DNA from: Blastococcus sp.
Lineage (GTDB): Bacteria; Actinomycetota; Actinomycetes; Mycobacteriales; Geodermatophilaceae
Direction: 5' to 3'
Length of the DNA stretch: 64,000 bases
Assembly (NCBI GenBank): GCA_025465355.1
Contig: JAODNN010000104.1
Location: forward strand, 56,534 to 120,533
Shown here: positions 47,025-59,818 of the stretch, in pieces
Numbering within the stretch: the stretch's first letter is position 1
Layout: each line of letters opens with the position of its first letter
Position numbers and translations under genes: made by a program
The notes under the pieces: generated by a model
Database searches by the model: none
Told to the model about the DNA's origin: nothing
The model's input: the letters and a program-made list of their open reading frames with translations, nothing else

Positions 47025-47426
47025 TCAGCTCGCGGGTGGCGCGGACTCCACCCAGGAAAGGAAGCCGGTGACCGTCGAGGGATCCATGGCCAGCTCACGC
47101 GGTCCCTCGGACGTGGAGCAGGCGAGGACGACGAGATCGGGTGGCAGGCCGACGTCCTCCCGCGTGGCGGTGCGCTGCGACTCGACGCGCAGGTCCGCCC
47201 GGCTCAGGCGCTCCTGAGGACGCACCGAGAGGGACAGGCCGCGGTACCAGAGAAGCACGTCGCCGCCGTACCAGGCGACACCGACCGACCAGCGCGCGGT
47301 TCCGGTGGGGCGCAGCCACATCGTCACGGCGCCGAGGCCGGAGAGCAGGAACCGGCGGCGCAGCAGGAAGACGACCGCCACGAGCAGCAGCGCGACGCCG
47401 AGCAGGACCAGCAGAACGGTGGCCAT
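47025..47426 (-). CDS. DUF2550 family membrane protein
   Basis: A 133-aa protein with one N-terminal membrane helix (VLLVLLGVALLLVAVVFLL) followed by Arg-rich turns and a small beta-rich domain (WSVGVAWYGGDVLLWYRG...). It belongs to DUF2550, found in actinobacteria directly after atpC, as here (37 bp). Function unknown. The position suggests co-transcription with atpC. It converges on pduO with a 6-bp gap. Confidence 0.85.
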   Translation of the reverse strand: MATVLLVLLGVALLLVAVVFLLRRRFLLSGLGAVTMWLRPTGTARWSVGVAWYGGDVLLWYRGLSLSVRPQERLSRADLRVESQRTATREDVGLPPDLVVLACSTSEGPRELAMDPSTVTGFLSWVESAPPAS

Positions 47427-47463
47427 GGGCGCTCAGGCGTCGGCGGTGCTCAACCGGGAGAAC

Positions 47464-47856
47464 TCAGGCGCTCTCGCCCGCGGCCCTCAGCCGGGACTGC
47501 GCACGCCGTGCGGCGTCCAGCGAGTCGGCGTCGTCCTCGCCGGCCTCCTCCGCCCGCCGCAGCGCCTCCCGGGCACGCTCCACGTCGATCTCGGTGGAGA
47601 TCTCCGCGGTCTCGGCCAGGATCGACACCCCGCGCTCGGTGACGGAGAGGAACCCGCCGTGGGCGGCCACGATCACGTCGTCGCCGGACTCGGTGCGGAT
47701 GGTGACGACGCCACCCTCGGCCAGCTGGCCCAGCAGCGGCGCGTGCCCGGGGAGCACGCCCAGCTCCCCCTCGGTGGTGCGGGCGATGACCATGCGCGCC
47801 TCGCCGGACCAGATCTTGCGTTCGACGGCCACCAACTCGACCTGCAGGGTCGCCAC
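47464..47856 (-). CDS. atpC: ATP synthase epsilon subunit
   Basis: A 130-aa subunit of the F1 central stalk. The beta-sandwich is recognisable in [16 protein letters not shown] and the C-terminal helices are Ala/Glu/Arg-rich. The GTG at 47856 has GGAGGAG 4 nt upstream. It is last of the ATP synthase genes but stands 580 bp after atpD, separated by a palindromic element, a strong hairpin and a small gene. A TAGAGT box (47950 to 47945) could give it its own promoter with a leader of about 80 nt. Confidence 0.93.
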   Translation of the reverse strand: MATLQVELVAVERKIWSGEARMVIARTTEGELGVLPGHAPLLGQLAEGGVVTIRTESGDDVIVAAHGGFLSVTERGVSILAETAEISTEIDVERAREALRRAEEAGEDDADSLDAARRAQSRLRAAGESA

Positions 47857-47997
47857 GACACTCCTCCGGAGACGCCCCTCCACCAGCGAAGGGGTGCAGT
47901 GCGTTCGGGTCGCCGGACCTGGTGGAACGGCGACGGATCGCCCCACTCTAGCGGCGGACGGCCAGGAGTCCTGCCGGGGCCGCCCCGGGTACCGGGG

Positions 47998-48183
47998 TCA
48001 GAGGGCCCGGCGGTACAGAAGGGTCCAGCGCCCGACTCGGACCCAGGGGTGCTTGACGCTGGCTGGGGAGGCCCACTGGTCGGTACGGAAGCGTGCCGGC
48101 TCGTCGGGGGCGTAAGGGGCCCAGCTCCAGCCGGCGTCGGCACTGCTCGCAGTCGCGGGGTTGCGGTCCACGTCGTTCCTCAT
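47998..48183 (-). CDS. Small Trp-rich protein of unknown function
   Basis: A 61-aa frame from the ATG at 48183. It has five Trp, a WSWAPYAPDEPARFRTDQW stretch and the C-terminus RWTLLYRRAL, with strongly GC-rich third codon positions, so it looks coding. The frame is open another 27 codons upstream, but that part lacks such character. No good ribosome binding site is seen. I do not recognise a family. It lies between atpD and atpC, downstream of a hairpin, so it may be transcribed separately. Confidence 0.55.
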   Translation of the reverse strand: MRNDVDRNPATASSADAGWSWAPYAPDEPARFRTDQWASPASVKHPWVRVGRWTLLYRRAL

Positions 48184-48330
48184 CACGGCGCCCGTGGCAC
48201 GGGCGCATCCTCTCGATGGTCGGCACGCGGGGCGCCAACCCTCAGCAGAGTAGCGATCTACCACCCGATCAGGTGATGGCTCGGCCCGGCACGCAGGTCT
48301 TTCATCCGCTCCGGATGACCCCGGACGGCA

Positions 48331-48363
48331 ACGGCCGGGCCCCCGGAACGGGGACCCGGCCGT
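48331..48363 (-). terminator. Hairpin terminator after atpD
   Basis: ACGGCCGGG and CCCGGCCGT are exact complements around a loop in which CCCC/GGGG can also pair. No U-run follows. Together with palindromic element copy 7 it makes two hairpins downstream of atpD, before the small gene and atpC. Confidence 0.65.
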
Positions 48364-48379
48364 CGCGATGCGGTGGAGT

Positions 48380-48434
48380 GGCGCCGCTGCAGGGCCCCCG
48401 CTGAGCTTGCGAAGCGAGGGGGGCAGCGGGGTCC
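48380..48434 (-). repeat. Stop-adjacent palindromic element, copy 7
   Basis: On the minus strand GGACCCCGCTGCC begins 2 nt after the atpD TAG (48437) and the unit closes GCAGCGGCGCC. The arm variation CCCCGCTGC/GCAGCGGCG is partly compensated. It sits inside what is normally an unbroken atpD-atpC junction. Confidence 0.75.
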
Positions 48435-48436
48435 TT

Positions 48437-49942
<1,506 letters not shown>

Positions 49943-50920
49943 TCAGTCGCCGGAGTTCGCCGAGACCAGCGCGTCGGCGCCGCCGACGATCTCGCTGATC
50001 TCCTGGGTGATCTCGGCCTGACGGGCCTGGTTGGCCTGTCGGGAGAGGTTCTTCGCCAGCTCCTCGGCGTTGTCCGAGGCCGACTTCATCGCGCGGCGGC
50101 GGGACGCCGACTCCGAGGCGGCCGCCTCGAGCATCGCCGCGTAGATCCGCGTGGTGATGTACTTCGGCAGCAACGCGTCGAGCAGCCCCTCGGCCGACGG
50201 CTCGAACTCGTACGAGGTCGGCACGCCGGTGTCGTTGCTCGCGGTGCCGCTCTCGCGATCCTCCCGCTCGTAGTCGAACTCCTCGACCTCCTCGACCTCG
50301 AGGGGAGCCATGCGCTTGGCGACCGGGACCTGCGAGAGCAGCGACCGGAACTCGGTGTAGACGATGTGCAACTCGTCCACGCCCTCCACCGCATCGGCGC
50401 CGGCCCCGCCGTCCTCGTCGTCGTCCTCACCAGCGGTGAAGGCCTCGATGAGGACCCGTCCGACCTCCTGTGCGTCGGGGTAGTTCGGCTGCTCCGAGAA
50501 ACCGGTGAAGGTGTCGGCCGTCTCGCGGTCACGGAAGGAGTAGTAGGTCTCCCCCTTCCGGCCGACGACGTAGAGGACCGGCTCCTTGCCCTCGTTGCGC
50601 AGGAGGGACAGCAGTTCCTCGGTCCGCCGCAGCACGTTGACGTTGTACGAGCCGGCGAACCCACGGTCGGAGGTGATCACGAGGACCGCCGCCCGCTTCG
50701 GGTTCTGCCGCTCGGTCAGCAGCGGGTGGTCCAGCGACGCAGAGGACGCCAGGGCCGACAGCACGCGGGTGATCTCGCGGGCGTAGGGCTTGGACGCCTC
50801 CACCCGCGCCTGGGCACGCACGATGCGGGCACCGGCGATCAGCTCCTGGGCCGAGAAGATCTTCTTCGTCGACTGGGTGGAGCGGATGCGGCGCCGCAGC
50901 GCGCGGAGGGACGCGGCCAT
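49943..50920 (-). CDS. atpG: ATP synthase gamma subunit
   Basis: A 325-aa rotor-shaft subunit. The N-terminal helix ([17 protein letters not shown]) and the C-terminal helix ([15 protein letters not shown]) that form the coiled coil are conserved, and the Rossmann-like middle begins [17 protein letters not shown]. The middle holds an acidic insert (EDDDEDGG and neighbours, about residues 165-180), of the kind reported for actinobacterial gamma subunits. It sits 3 nt after atpA. Confidence 0.96.
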   Translation of the reverse strand: MAASLRALRRRIRSTQSTKKIFSAQELIAGARIVRAQARVEASKPYAREITRVLSALASSASLDHPLLTERQNPKRAAVLVITSDRGFAGSYNVNVLRRTEELLSLLRNEGKEPVLYVVGRKGETYYSFRDRETADTFTGFSEQPNYPDAQEVGRVLIEAFTAGEDDDEDGGAGADAVEGVDELHIVYTEFRSLLSQVPVAKRMAPLEVEEVEEFDYEREDRESGTASNDTGVPTSYEFEPSAEGLLDALLPKYITTRIYAAMLEAAASESASRRRAMKSASDNAEELAKNLSRQANQARQAEITQEISEIVGGADALVSANSGD

Positions 50921-50923
50921 CGG

Positions 50924-52561
<1,638 letters not shown>

Positions 52562-52632
52562 GGCTCTGAGTCCTCTTCCCTGCGGGGTCGTGTCGAAAGT
52601 GGTGGGGCGGGGCCCGTCAGCTCACCGCGTGG

Positions 52633-53448
52633 TCAGCCGGCAAGCCGCCGTCGGGCGGCTTCCAGTCGGTGGGCGATGCTGCCGTCAACGACCTCGTCCC
52701 CCACCTGGACGATCAGGCCGCCGAGCACGCTCGGGTCCACGGTCACCTGCAGCCCTATCGTCCTGCCGTAGAGGCGGCCGAGCACGTCGGTCAGCCGCTG
52801 CTCCTGGGCGGGGGCCAGCGCCACGGCGCTGGTGACCCGGGCGACGTACCGGCCACGTCGGCGGCTGGCCATCTCGGACAGGTGCTCGATCGCGCGCTCC
52901 GCGTCCCCGACACGCGGGTCGGTCAGCACGTTGCGCAGCAACTGCTCGGTGACCGGGCTGACCCGTCCGTCGAGCAGCCGGTCCAGCAGTGCCGCCTTCC
53001 CCTCGGCCGCTGCCGGATCGCTGAGGATGCGCTGGAGCTCCCGGTTGGCACCGACGATGCGGCCGAAGCGGAAGAGCTCGTCCTCCACGTCGTCCAGCTC
53101 ACCCCGGGCGGCCGAGGCATCCAGGGCCGCTTCGATGGCCAGCGTGGTGACGGCCTCGACCAGGTCGACCGGGCGGGACCAGCGCTGCCGTGCCACGGTC
53201 TCCACCAGGTCGAGCGCCGCGTCCGACAGCCGGGAGGCGAACAGTCGCTGGGCGAGCGCGGCCCGGTCCTCGGGCTTCCCCGAGGGGTCCGAGAGCGCCC
53301 GCCGCAGCGACAGCTGGCCCTCGAGCAGCCGGGCGACGGCGAACAGCTCGTCGGAGAGGCTGAGCAGGGCCCGCCCGTCCGAACCCCGCGAAAGCTCGTC
53401 CAGGCGCTCGCGCACCACGGCGAGGGCTTCGCGGCTGGAGGCCTCCAT
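52633..53448 (-). CDS. atpH: ATP synthase delta subunit
   Basis: A 271-aa peripheral-stalk subunit, longer than the ~180 aa usual in other bacteria but in line with actinobacterial proteins. The C-terminal part (ALAPAQEQRLTDVLGRLYGRTIGLQVTVDPSVLGGLIVQVG) is the conserved OSCP signature. It is a separate gene, not fused to b as in mycobacteria. Its ATG overlaps the atpF stop as ATGA. Confidence 0.95.
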   Translation of the reverse strand: MEASSREALAVVRERLDELSRGSDGRALLSLSDELFAVARLLEGQLSLRRALSDPSGKPEDRAALAQRLFASRLSDAALDLVETVARQRWSRPVDLVEAVTTLAIEAALDASAARGELDDVEDELFRFGRIVGANRELQRILSDPAAAEGKAALLDRLLDGRVSPVTEQLLRNVLTDPRVGDAERAIEHLSEMASRRRGRYVARVTSAVALAPAQEQRLTDVLGRLYGRTIGLQVTVDPSVLGGLIVQVGDEVVDGSIAHRLEAARRRLAG

Positions 53449-54008
53449 CAGCGGTTGCCCCGGGAGACGGGGACGCCGCCGTCACCGGTCGCGGCGATGC
53501 TGTCCAGCTCATCGAGGAACCGGTCGACGGTGCCACGACGACGGGCCTCGTCGGCGAGGGACTCCTCCAGGATGCGGCCCGCGAGCTCGACAGCGAGCGC
53601 ACCGACCTGGCCGCGCAGCTCGTTGACGATCTGCTGCCGCGCGGTGGCCAGCTGCTCCTCGCCACGGGCGACGATGCGGGCCGACTCCTCCTGCGCCTGC
53701 CGGCGCAGCTCCTCGACGATCTGCTGCCCCTCGGCACGGGCCTGGTCCCGGATCTGGGCCGCCTCGGAGCGGGCCTCGGCCAGCTGCGCGCGGTACTTCT
53801 CCAGGGCCTCCGCGGCCTCGGCCTGCATGGCCTCGGCCCGCTCCATGCCGCCCTCGATCGCCTCACGGCGAGCGCGGAAGACCTGCTCGAAGCGCGGGGC
53901 GACCAGCAACCGCATGACGAGATACACGGCCCCGAAGGCGATGATCCCGATGACGATCTCGCCCAGGGGCGGGATCAGCGGGTTCTCGGTCGCAGCCAGG
54001 ATGTTCAT
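53448..54008 (-). CDS. atpF: ATP synthase b subunit
   Basis: A 186-aa stator subunit: one N-terminal membrane helix (IVIGIIAFGAVYLVMRLL), a basic membrane-exit segment, and a long Ala/Glu/Arg coiled coil to about residue 160. Length is normal. It is translationally coupled to atpH by a 4-bp overlap (ATGA). Confidence 0.95.
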   Translation of the reverse strand: MNILAATENPLIPPLGEIVIGIIAFGAVYLVMRLLVAPRFEQVFRARREAIEGGMERAEAMQAEAAEALEKYRAQLAEARSEAAQIRDQARAEGQQIVEELRRQAQEESARIVARGEEQLATARQQIVNELRGQVGALAVELAGRILEESLADEARRRGTVDRFLDELDSIAATGDGGVPVSRGNR

Positions 54009-54057
54009 GGTGTCCGTTTCCTGTCTGGTCAGGTGGTCCGTACCGGGTGGGTACGGA

Positions 54058-54423
<366 letters not shown>

Positions 54424-55239
54424 TCAGTGTTCGGCCTCGATGGACCCGTTCAGGTACGTCCCCATCAGCACGGTGAATACGTAGGCCTGCAGGAAGATCA
54501 CCAGCAGCTCGAAGAAGGTCATCACGATCGCCATCAGGAACGAGATCCCGCCGAAGACATACGACAGGCCGCCGACGGTGAACAGGTAGGTCGCGCCGAG
54601 GGAGAAGACCAGCAGCAGCATGTGCCCGGCGAACATGTTCGCGAAGAGCCGGACGGCCAGGGTGAACGGCCGCACGATGAAGTTCTGCAGGATCTCGATC
54701 GGCGTCACCAGGATGTACATGGGCAGCGGGACGCCGGGCAGGAAGAGGATGTCCTTGAAGTACTTGCCGACACCCTGCTCTCGGATGCCGACCCAGATGT
54801 AGATGACGTAGCAGATGAGCGCGAGCACGAGCGGGAAGGCGAACTTCGCCATCGGCGAGATCTGCGCCAGCGGCACGATCGACATGATGTTGTTCGCCAG
54901 GATGAAGAAGAACAGCGAGGCGAGGAACGGCGCGAACGGCAGGCCGCGCGGGCCGACGACGTCGCGGGCGATCCCGTCGCGGACCAGTGAGTAGCCGCTC
55001 TCCCCGAGGAACTGCAGCTTGCCCGGGACGATCTGCGGATTGCGCACCGTGGCGACGAGGAAGCCGATGATCCCGAGGGTGGCGATCCAGAGGATCAGCG
55101 TGATACGGGTGATCTCGAAGTCGACCCCGAGCACCGAAAAGGTCCACAGCGGGTGCGGATAGAACGCCTCGAGGCCGGGGGCCTGGAAGCCCGGGCCGGC
55201 GGCGAGCACGCCGCCGAGCGCGTGGGCGCTGGAGGTCAC
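54424..55239 (-). CDS. atpB: ATP synthase a subunit
   Basis: A 271-aa integral-membrane subunit forming the proton half-channels. The essential Arg is in RPFTLAVRLFANMFAGHML, and LQFLGESGYSLVRD marks the N-terminal part. The GTG at 55239 overlaps the upstream atpZ-like stop as GTGA. It opens the structural-subunit part of the operon; 126 bp separate it from atpE. Confidence 0.96.
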   Translation of the reverse strand: MTSSAHALGGVLAAGPGFQAPGLEAFYPHPLWTFSVLGVDFEITRITLILWIATLGIIGFLVATVRNPQIVPGKLQFLGESGYSLVRDGIARDVVGPRGLPFAPFLASLFFFILANNIMSIVPLAQISPMAKFAFPLVLALICYVIYIWVGIREQGVGKYFKDILFLPGVPLPMYILVTPIEILQNFIVRPFTLAVRLFANMFAGHMLLLVFSLGATYLFTVGGLSYVFGGISFLMAIVMTFFELLVIFLQAYVFTVLMGTYLNGSIEAEH

Positions 55240-55571
55240 CGTTGTCCCTTCTGCGTCGGACCGTGCCCCCGCGGCCGGCTCCGTCGTCGGCTCGGGGTCT
55301 TGCTTGACCGCTGACCCGCGGGCGGGTCGACGGCTCCGTACCTGGCCACCACCAGGTAGATGGCGACCGCGGTGCCGAGGAGGATGCCGGCCGGGGCGAA
55401 GAACAGAATGCCAAGCCACCGATCGAGCAGCCAGCCGACCCCGCCCCACACGGCCATCCCGGAGATCAACGTCCCCGTGACTGCCCAGCCCGTCTCAGCA
55501 CCACTGCCCTGCCGCGACGGACCCGCAGGTCGGGGCCGGGGGCCCCCGTGCTGGGGGTTTTCCTCGGCCAT
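55236..55571 (-). CDS. atpZ: AtpZ/AtpI-like small F0 protein
   Basis: A 111-aa protein with two membrane helices (TGTLISGMAVWGGVGWLLD and FFAPAGILLGTAVAIYLVV) between a Pro/Gly-rich start and a basic tail, the layout of AtpZ, which assists F0 or carries Mg/Ca. It overlaps atpB by 4 bp. The family assignment rests on topology and position and is moderate. Confidence 0.75.
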   Translation of the reverse strand: MAEENPQHGGPRPRPAGPSRQGSGAETGWAVTGTLISGMAVWGGVGWLLDRWLGILFFAPAGILLGTAVAIYLVVARYGAVDPPAGQRSSKTPSRRRSRPRGHGPTQKGQR

Positions 55572-55585
55572 TGGATCGGACCCTA

Positions 55586-56095
55586 TCAGCCGTGTGTCGT
55601 GGGCATTTCCCGGTCCGGCGTCGACGGCGCCTGGGACGACGGCGGAGCCGGCGGGGGGACGTAGTAGAGCTGCCGGGTCCATACCCACCGCAACTGGACG
55701 ACACTCCACAACAGCGCGCCCACGACGACACTCCAGGCGAGGGTGAGCCGGTCCAGCCAGCCGTCCTCGGGCAGCCTGTTCAAGAGGGCGAAGAGGACCA
55801 GCGCCTTGACCGCGAAGGTGCCCAGTGCCGCGGGCAGGGTGAAGGTGTCGTCGATCCGCCCGGCCCACGCCACGACCAGGCCGGACAGGCAGAAGAAGGC
55901 CGTGACGATCACGGCACCGAGCAGCACGCCGAGCGCGTCCGGCCAGCCCGCCAGAAGGCCGGTCACCGGGGCCGCCACCGCCGTCACCGCCGCCGCGGCC
56001 AGCGTGCCGACGCGGAGGAAGGACAGGTCCCAGGGGGCGGTGCTGCGGGCAGCGGGGGCGGTGCTTCCCGCGGGCCGCGGCCGGGCCCCCGTCAT
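55586..56095 (-). CDS. atpI: ATP synthase I-like membrane protein
   Basis: A 169-aa protein with four membrane helices from about residue 27 (VGTLAAAAVTAVAAPVTGLLAGW onward) and a Pro-rich tail. Position between wecA and atpB matches the actinobacterial protein (Rv1303 in M. tuberculosis, from memory) annotated as ATP synthase subunit I, thought to help c-ring assembly. Its ATG overlaps the wecA stop as ATGA. Confidence 0.78.
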   Translation of the reverse strand: MTGARPRPAGSTAPAARSTAPWDLSFLRVGTLAAAAVTAVAAPVTGLLAGWPDALGVLLGAVIVTAFFCLSGLVVAWAGRIDDTFTLPAALGTFAVKALVLFALLNRLPEDGWLDRLTLAWSVVVGALLWSVVQLRWVWTRQLYYVPPPAPPSSQAPSTPDREMPTTHG

Positions 56096-57336
56096 CGCAG
56101 AACCTGCGCGGCCGGTTCGGCTGTCGCCACCGGCTGCGGGGTGACCGCCGGTTCGACCTTCGCCGTACGGGCGGACGGGTGGTCGGCTCGGCTCCGCTCG
56201 CGCTGAGCCAGCTGTTCGGCCGCTCGGGCCTCCCGCCTGGCGCGGCGGGCCCGCGGGCTGAGCACCACGACCACCCCCACCACCAGCAGGGCGCCGATGG
56301 CGATGACCAGCTCTGACCGGCCACCGGTGATCGACAGCGTCACGGCGCCGAAGGACAGCAGGGCCGCCCAGAAGTACATGACCAGCACCGCCCGGCGGTG
56401 CGAATGGCCGATGGAGAGCAACCGGTGGTGCAGGTGCATCTTGTCCGGCGAGAAGGGCGAGCGTCCCTTGCGGGTGCGCCGGACGACGGCCATGACCAGG
56501 TCGACGAACGGGATGAAGAGGATCGCGATCGGCACCAGGAGGGGGAGCGCCAGCGGCAGCAGGCTGGCCGCCGAGTCGAAGCTCTGTGGGTCGGCCTGCC
56601 CGGTCGCCGAGACCGCGGCCGCGGAGAGCATCAGGCCCACGAGCATCGAGCCGGAGTCACCCATGAAGATCCGGGCCGGGCTGAAGTTGTGCGGCAGGAA
56701 GCCCAGGCAGGCACCGGCGAGCACCACGGTGATCAGTGCGGGGGCGCTCGCGACGTCGTTGTACCCCACCAGGCCCAAGTGGTAGCTGTAGGCGAAGAAG
56801 GCCAGGGCCGCGATCGCCGAGACTCCGGCGGCCAGGCCGTCGAGGCCGTCGATGAAGTTCAGCGCATTCACCGTCAGGACGGTGAGCAGGATGGTGGCCG
56901 GCACGCCCACCGACGGCCCGAGGATGAGCGTGCCGATGTCGGCGACCGGCAGGAACAGGTAGAGCAACTGGACGCCGAAGAGCACCATCACGCCGGCCGC
57001 GGCGATCTGGCCGGTCAGCTTGGTCAGGGCGTCCAGGCCCCATCGGTCGTCGAGGACCCCCAGCAGACAGATCAGGCCGCCGGCGATCAGCACCCCGATG
57101 GTCTGCGAGTCGTCGAACGTCCGGTGCAGGACCGGCAGCCGGGTGGCCACGAGGATCGCCGCCGCGACTCCCAGGTACATGGCGACGCCGCCGCCCCGCG
57201 GGGTGGGGATGACGTGCACGTCCCGCTCCCGCGGCGCAGCCATCATCCGCAGCCGGGTGGCCGCCATCCGCACCACCGGCGTGGCCAGGTAGGTGACCAG
57301 CGCGGCGGTGAGGAGGACGACGGCGTACTCGCGCAC
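56092..57336 (-). CDS. wecA: Decaprenyl/undecaprenyl-phosphate GlcNAc-1-phosphate transferase
   Basis: A 414-aa polytopic enzyme of the MraY/WecA family that loads a sugar phosphate on the polyprenyl carrier, first step of cell-wall linkage-unit or polysaccharide synthesis. Motifs are PTPRGGGVAM, DDRWGLDALTK, ALNFIDGLDGLAAG, RIFMGDSGSMLVG and the His-rich loop HLHHRLLSIGHSHRR. About eleven helices are followed by a basic cytoplasmic tail of ~65 residues. It overlaps atpI and follows glyA by 4 nt, so it links the glyA and atp genes into one run. Confidence 0.93.
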   Translation of the reverse strand: MREYAVVLLTAALVTYLATPVVRMAATRLRMMAAPRERDVHVIPTPRGGGVAMYLGVAAAILVATRLPVLHRTFDDSQTIGVLIAGGLICLLGVLDDRWGLDALTKLTGQIAAAGVMVLFGVQLLYLFLPVADIGTLILGPSVGVPATILLTVLTVNALNFIDGLDGLAAGVSAIAALAFFAYSYHLGLVGYNDVASAPALITVVLAGACLGFLPHNFSPARIFMGDSGSMLVGLMLSAAAVSATGQADPQSFDSAASLLPLALPLLVPIAILFIPFVDLVMAVVRRTRKGRSPFSPDKMHLHHRLLSIGHSHRRAVLVMYFWAALLSFGAVTLSITGGRSELVIAIGALLVVGVVVVLSPRARRARREARAAEQLAQRERSRADHPSARTAKVEPAVTPQPVATAEPAAQVLR

Positions 57337-57340
57337 CGGA

Positions 57341-58648
57341 TCAGGGGGTGGGCAGGGCCGCGGAGAAGGAGGCCGGCTCGGGGTACGCGGGGTGGGCGCC
57401 GACGAGCTCGCGGACGCCTGCGGCCACCTCGGCGGTGCGGCTGCCGTCTGCGTCCCGGATCGCCGTGCCGATGAGCGAGGCGATCTCCTTCATGTCGGTC
57501 TCCGACATGCCCTGCGTGGTCACCGCCGGGCTGCCGACGCGGATACCGGACGCGATCGATGCCGGCTGCGGGTCGAACGGGATCGCGTTCTTGTTGAGCA
57601 CGATGCCGGCTGCGTCGCAGCGCGCCTCGGCGTCGGCACCCGTCACCCCCGTCTCCCGGAGGTCGAGCAGCGCGAGGTGCGTGTCGGTGCCGCCGGCGAC
57701 CGGCCGGAGGCCCTCGGCGGCCAGGCCCTCGGTGAGCGCCTGGGCGTTGGCGATGACCTGACGGGCGTACGCCTGGTACTCCGGCTGCAGGCACTCCTTG
57801 AAGTTGACCGCCTTGGCCGCGACGGCGTGCATGAGCGGGCCGCCCTGCATCATCGGGAACGCCGCCTTGTCGATGGCCTTGGCGTGCTCTTCCTTGCAGA
57901 CGATGGCGCCCCCGCGCGGGCCGCGCAGCACCTTGTGCGTCGTGAAGGTGACGACGTCCGCGTAGGGCACCGGGCTGGGGATCGCCCTGCCCGCCACCAG
58001 GCCGATGAAGTGCGCGGCGTCGACCATCAGGATCGCGCCCACCTCGTCGGCGATCTCCCGGAACGCCGGGAAGTCGATCAACCGCGGGATCGCCGAGCCG
58101 CCGCAGATGATCATCCGGGGGCGGTGCTCACGGGCCAGGTCACGGACCTGGTCGTAGTCGATGTGCTCGGTCTCCGGGTTCACCCCGTACTGGACGGCGT
58201 TGAACCACTTGCCGGAGAAGGACACCTTGGCCCCGTGGGTCAGGTGACCGCCGTGCGGCAGGGCCATGGCCAGGAACGTATCGCCGGGCTTCATGAAGGC
58301 GCCGTAGACGGCGAGGTTGGCGTTGGCCCCGGAATGCGGCTGCAGGTTCGCGTGGTCGGCTCCGAAGAGCTCCTTGGCCCGGGCGATGCCGATCTCCTCG
58401 GCCCGGTCGACGACCTCGCAGCCGCCGTAGTACCGGCGTCCGGGATAGCCCTCGGCGTACTTGTTCGTCAGGGTGCTGCCGAGCGCGGCGAGCACCGCGG
58501 GGCTGGTGAAGTTCTCGCTGGCGATCAGCTGCAGACCACTGCGCAGTCGGTCCAGCTCGTCGAGAACCACCCCCGAGATGTCGGGGTCGAAGGCGGCCAG
58601 GGCTTCGAAGTCCGGGCCCCAGTACGGGGTCGCTGCGGGCATGCTCAT
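57341..58648 (-). CDS. glyA: Serine hydroxymethyltransferase
   Basis: A 435-aa PLP enzyme interconverting serine and glycine with tetrahydrofolate. The PLP Lys lies in [28 protein letters not shown] and [14 protein letters not shown] are family signatures. I use the ATG at 58648, with GGAG 12 nt upstream, although a second ATG lies two codons in. It is closely followed by wecA. Its placement between tsaC and wecA is a variation on the mycobacterial order. Confidence 0.96.
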   Translation of the reverse strand: MSMPAATPYWGPDFEALAAFDPDISGVVLDELDRLRSGLQLIASENFTSPAVLAALGSTLTNKYAEGYPGRRYYGGCEVVDRAEEIGIARAKELFGADHANLQPHSGANANLAVYGAFMKPGDTFLAMALPHGGHLTHGAKVSFSGKWFNAVQYGVNPETEHIDYDQVRDLAREHRPRMIICGGSAIPRLIDFPAFREIADEVGAILMVDAAHFIGLVAGRAIPSPVPYADVVTFTTHKVLRGPRGGAIVCKEEHAKAIDKAAFPMMQGGPLMHAVAAKAVNFKECLQPEYQAYARQVIANAQALTEGLAAEGLRPVAGGTDTHLALLDLRETGVTGADAEARCDAAGIVLNKNAIPFDPQPASIASGIRVGSPAVTTQGMSETDMKEIASLIGTAIRDADGSRTAEVAAGVRELVGAHPAYPEPASFSAALPTP

Positions 58649-58746
58649 CTCAGGCGCACTCCAGAACGGTCGGTGCGGGCGCCCGCGATGCCCGGGCTCG
58701 GGCGGCGCGGCGGTCACCCAACGGTATCGCTTTGACGTGGCAGTCC

Positions 58747-59406
58747 TCAGTCGGTCAGGTCCGGCACGACCTCACGGAGCGCGTCGACGGGGATGGCGCC
58801 CACGCGGAGGACGCGGGGCACGGGGCCGGTGCAGTCGACAATCGTGCTGGCCGCCGAGGAGGCCCTGGGGCCTCCGTTTAGGACCACGGCGGCGTGCTCG
58901 CCCAGTTGGTCGGCGGCCTCCTGGGCGGTGGTCGCGGCGGGGCGTCCGGAGCGGTTCGCACTGGAGACCGCGAGGGGTCCCGTGCGCCGTAGCAGCTCGC
59001 GGGCCAGGTCGTCGTCGGGCAGCCGGACGGCGACGGTCCCCTCGGCGTCCCCGAGGTCCCAGGCCAGGGACGGCGCGTGCTCGAGGACGAGGGTGAGCCC
59101 GCCCGGCCAGAACGCCTCGGCGAGCCGGGTCGCCACCGGCGGCAGGTCCACCACGAGGCCGGCCAGCGTCGAGGCCTCGCCGATCAGCACCGGGACGGGC
59201 ATCGTGCGGCCGCGGTTCTTCGCGGCCAGCAGGCCGGTCACCGCGGAGGGGGTGAACGCGTCGGCCGCGACGCCGTAGACGGTGTCGGTGGGCAGCAGAA
59301 CCAGGGAACCCGCCGCGATGGCGGAGACCGCCGCGTCCAGGCCGGCGGCGCGCGCGTCGGGATCGGAGCAGTCGTAGACATCAGCCACGGCTGGCGAGTC
59401 TGTCAC
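58747..59406 (-). CDS. tsaC: L-threonylcarbamoyladenylate synthase
   Basis: A 219-aa YrdC-domain enzyme making threonylcarbamoyl-AMP for tRNA t6A modification. Signatures are [13 protein letters not shown], the [13 protein letters not shown] substrate loop and [17 protein letters not shown]. The Sua5 C-terminal domain is absent, so it is the short TsaC type. The GTG at 59406 overlaps the stop of the small membrane-protein gene upstream (GTGA). Confidence 0.94.
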   Translation of the reverse strand: MTDSPAVADVYDCSDPDARAAGLDAAVSAIAAGSLVLLPTDTVYGVAADAFTPSAVTGLLAAKNRGRTMPVPVLIGEASTLAGLVVDLPPVATRLAEAFWPGGLTLVLEHAPSLAWDLGDAEGTVAVRLPDDDLARELLRRTGPLAVSSANRSGRPAATTAQEAADQLGEHAAVVLNGGPRASSAASTIVDCTGPVPRVLRVGAIPVDALREVVPDLTD

Positions 59407-59801
59407 CCGGCCCGACGGCGGCGCCCGGCCCTCTGCCGGAGCGTCACGACGAGCAGCGCCAGTCCCACGGCCAGGGCCGCGAAGACCGCGTCGCCCAGGA
59501 ACGCCATCCCCCACAGGGTGTCGTCGTAGTGCTCCCCGAAGAACCCGAAGTGGACGGCCTGAAGACCCCATCCCCCCACCACGGCCCAGGTGGCGGCCTG
59601 GCCGTCCGGCGCGGCCACGCCGACCAGCAGCGCGGCTCCCGCCTCGAGGAGGAGCCAGACCTCCGTGCTGCTCCCCTCGCTCCACTGCGGTCCGGCGAGG
59701 TCCGGCCGGACGACCAGCCAGATCGCCAACTGGCCAATCGCGCAGACGGCCACGAAGACGCGGCGCCGGAGGGCGCTCGTCGTCGTGGGGACGGCGCTCA
59801 T
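59403..59801 (-). CDS. Small membrane protein of unknown function
   Basis: A 132-aa protein with about four hydrophobic segments (VAVCAIGQLAIWLVV; LLLEAGAALLVGVAA; a Trp/Gly-rich WAVVGGWGLQAVHFGFF; FAALAVGLALLVVTL) and a basic C-terminus. I do not recognise a family. It lies between prmC and tsaC, coupled to tsaC by a 4-bp overlap, so it is expressed with translation-related genes. Confidence 0.72.
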   Translation of the reverse strand: MSAVPTTTSALRRRVFVAVCAIGQLAIWLVVRPDLAGPQWSEGSSTEVWLLLEAGAALLVGVAAPDGQAATWAVVGGWGLQAVHFGFFGEHYDDTLWGMAFLGDAVFAALAVGLALLVVTLRQRAGRRRRAG

Positions 59802-59818
59802 GCGCCCACCCTGTCAGG

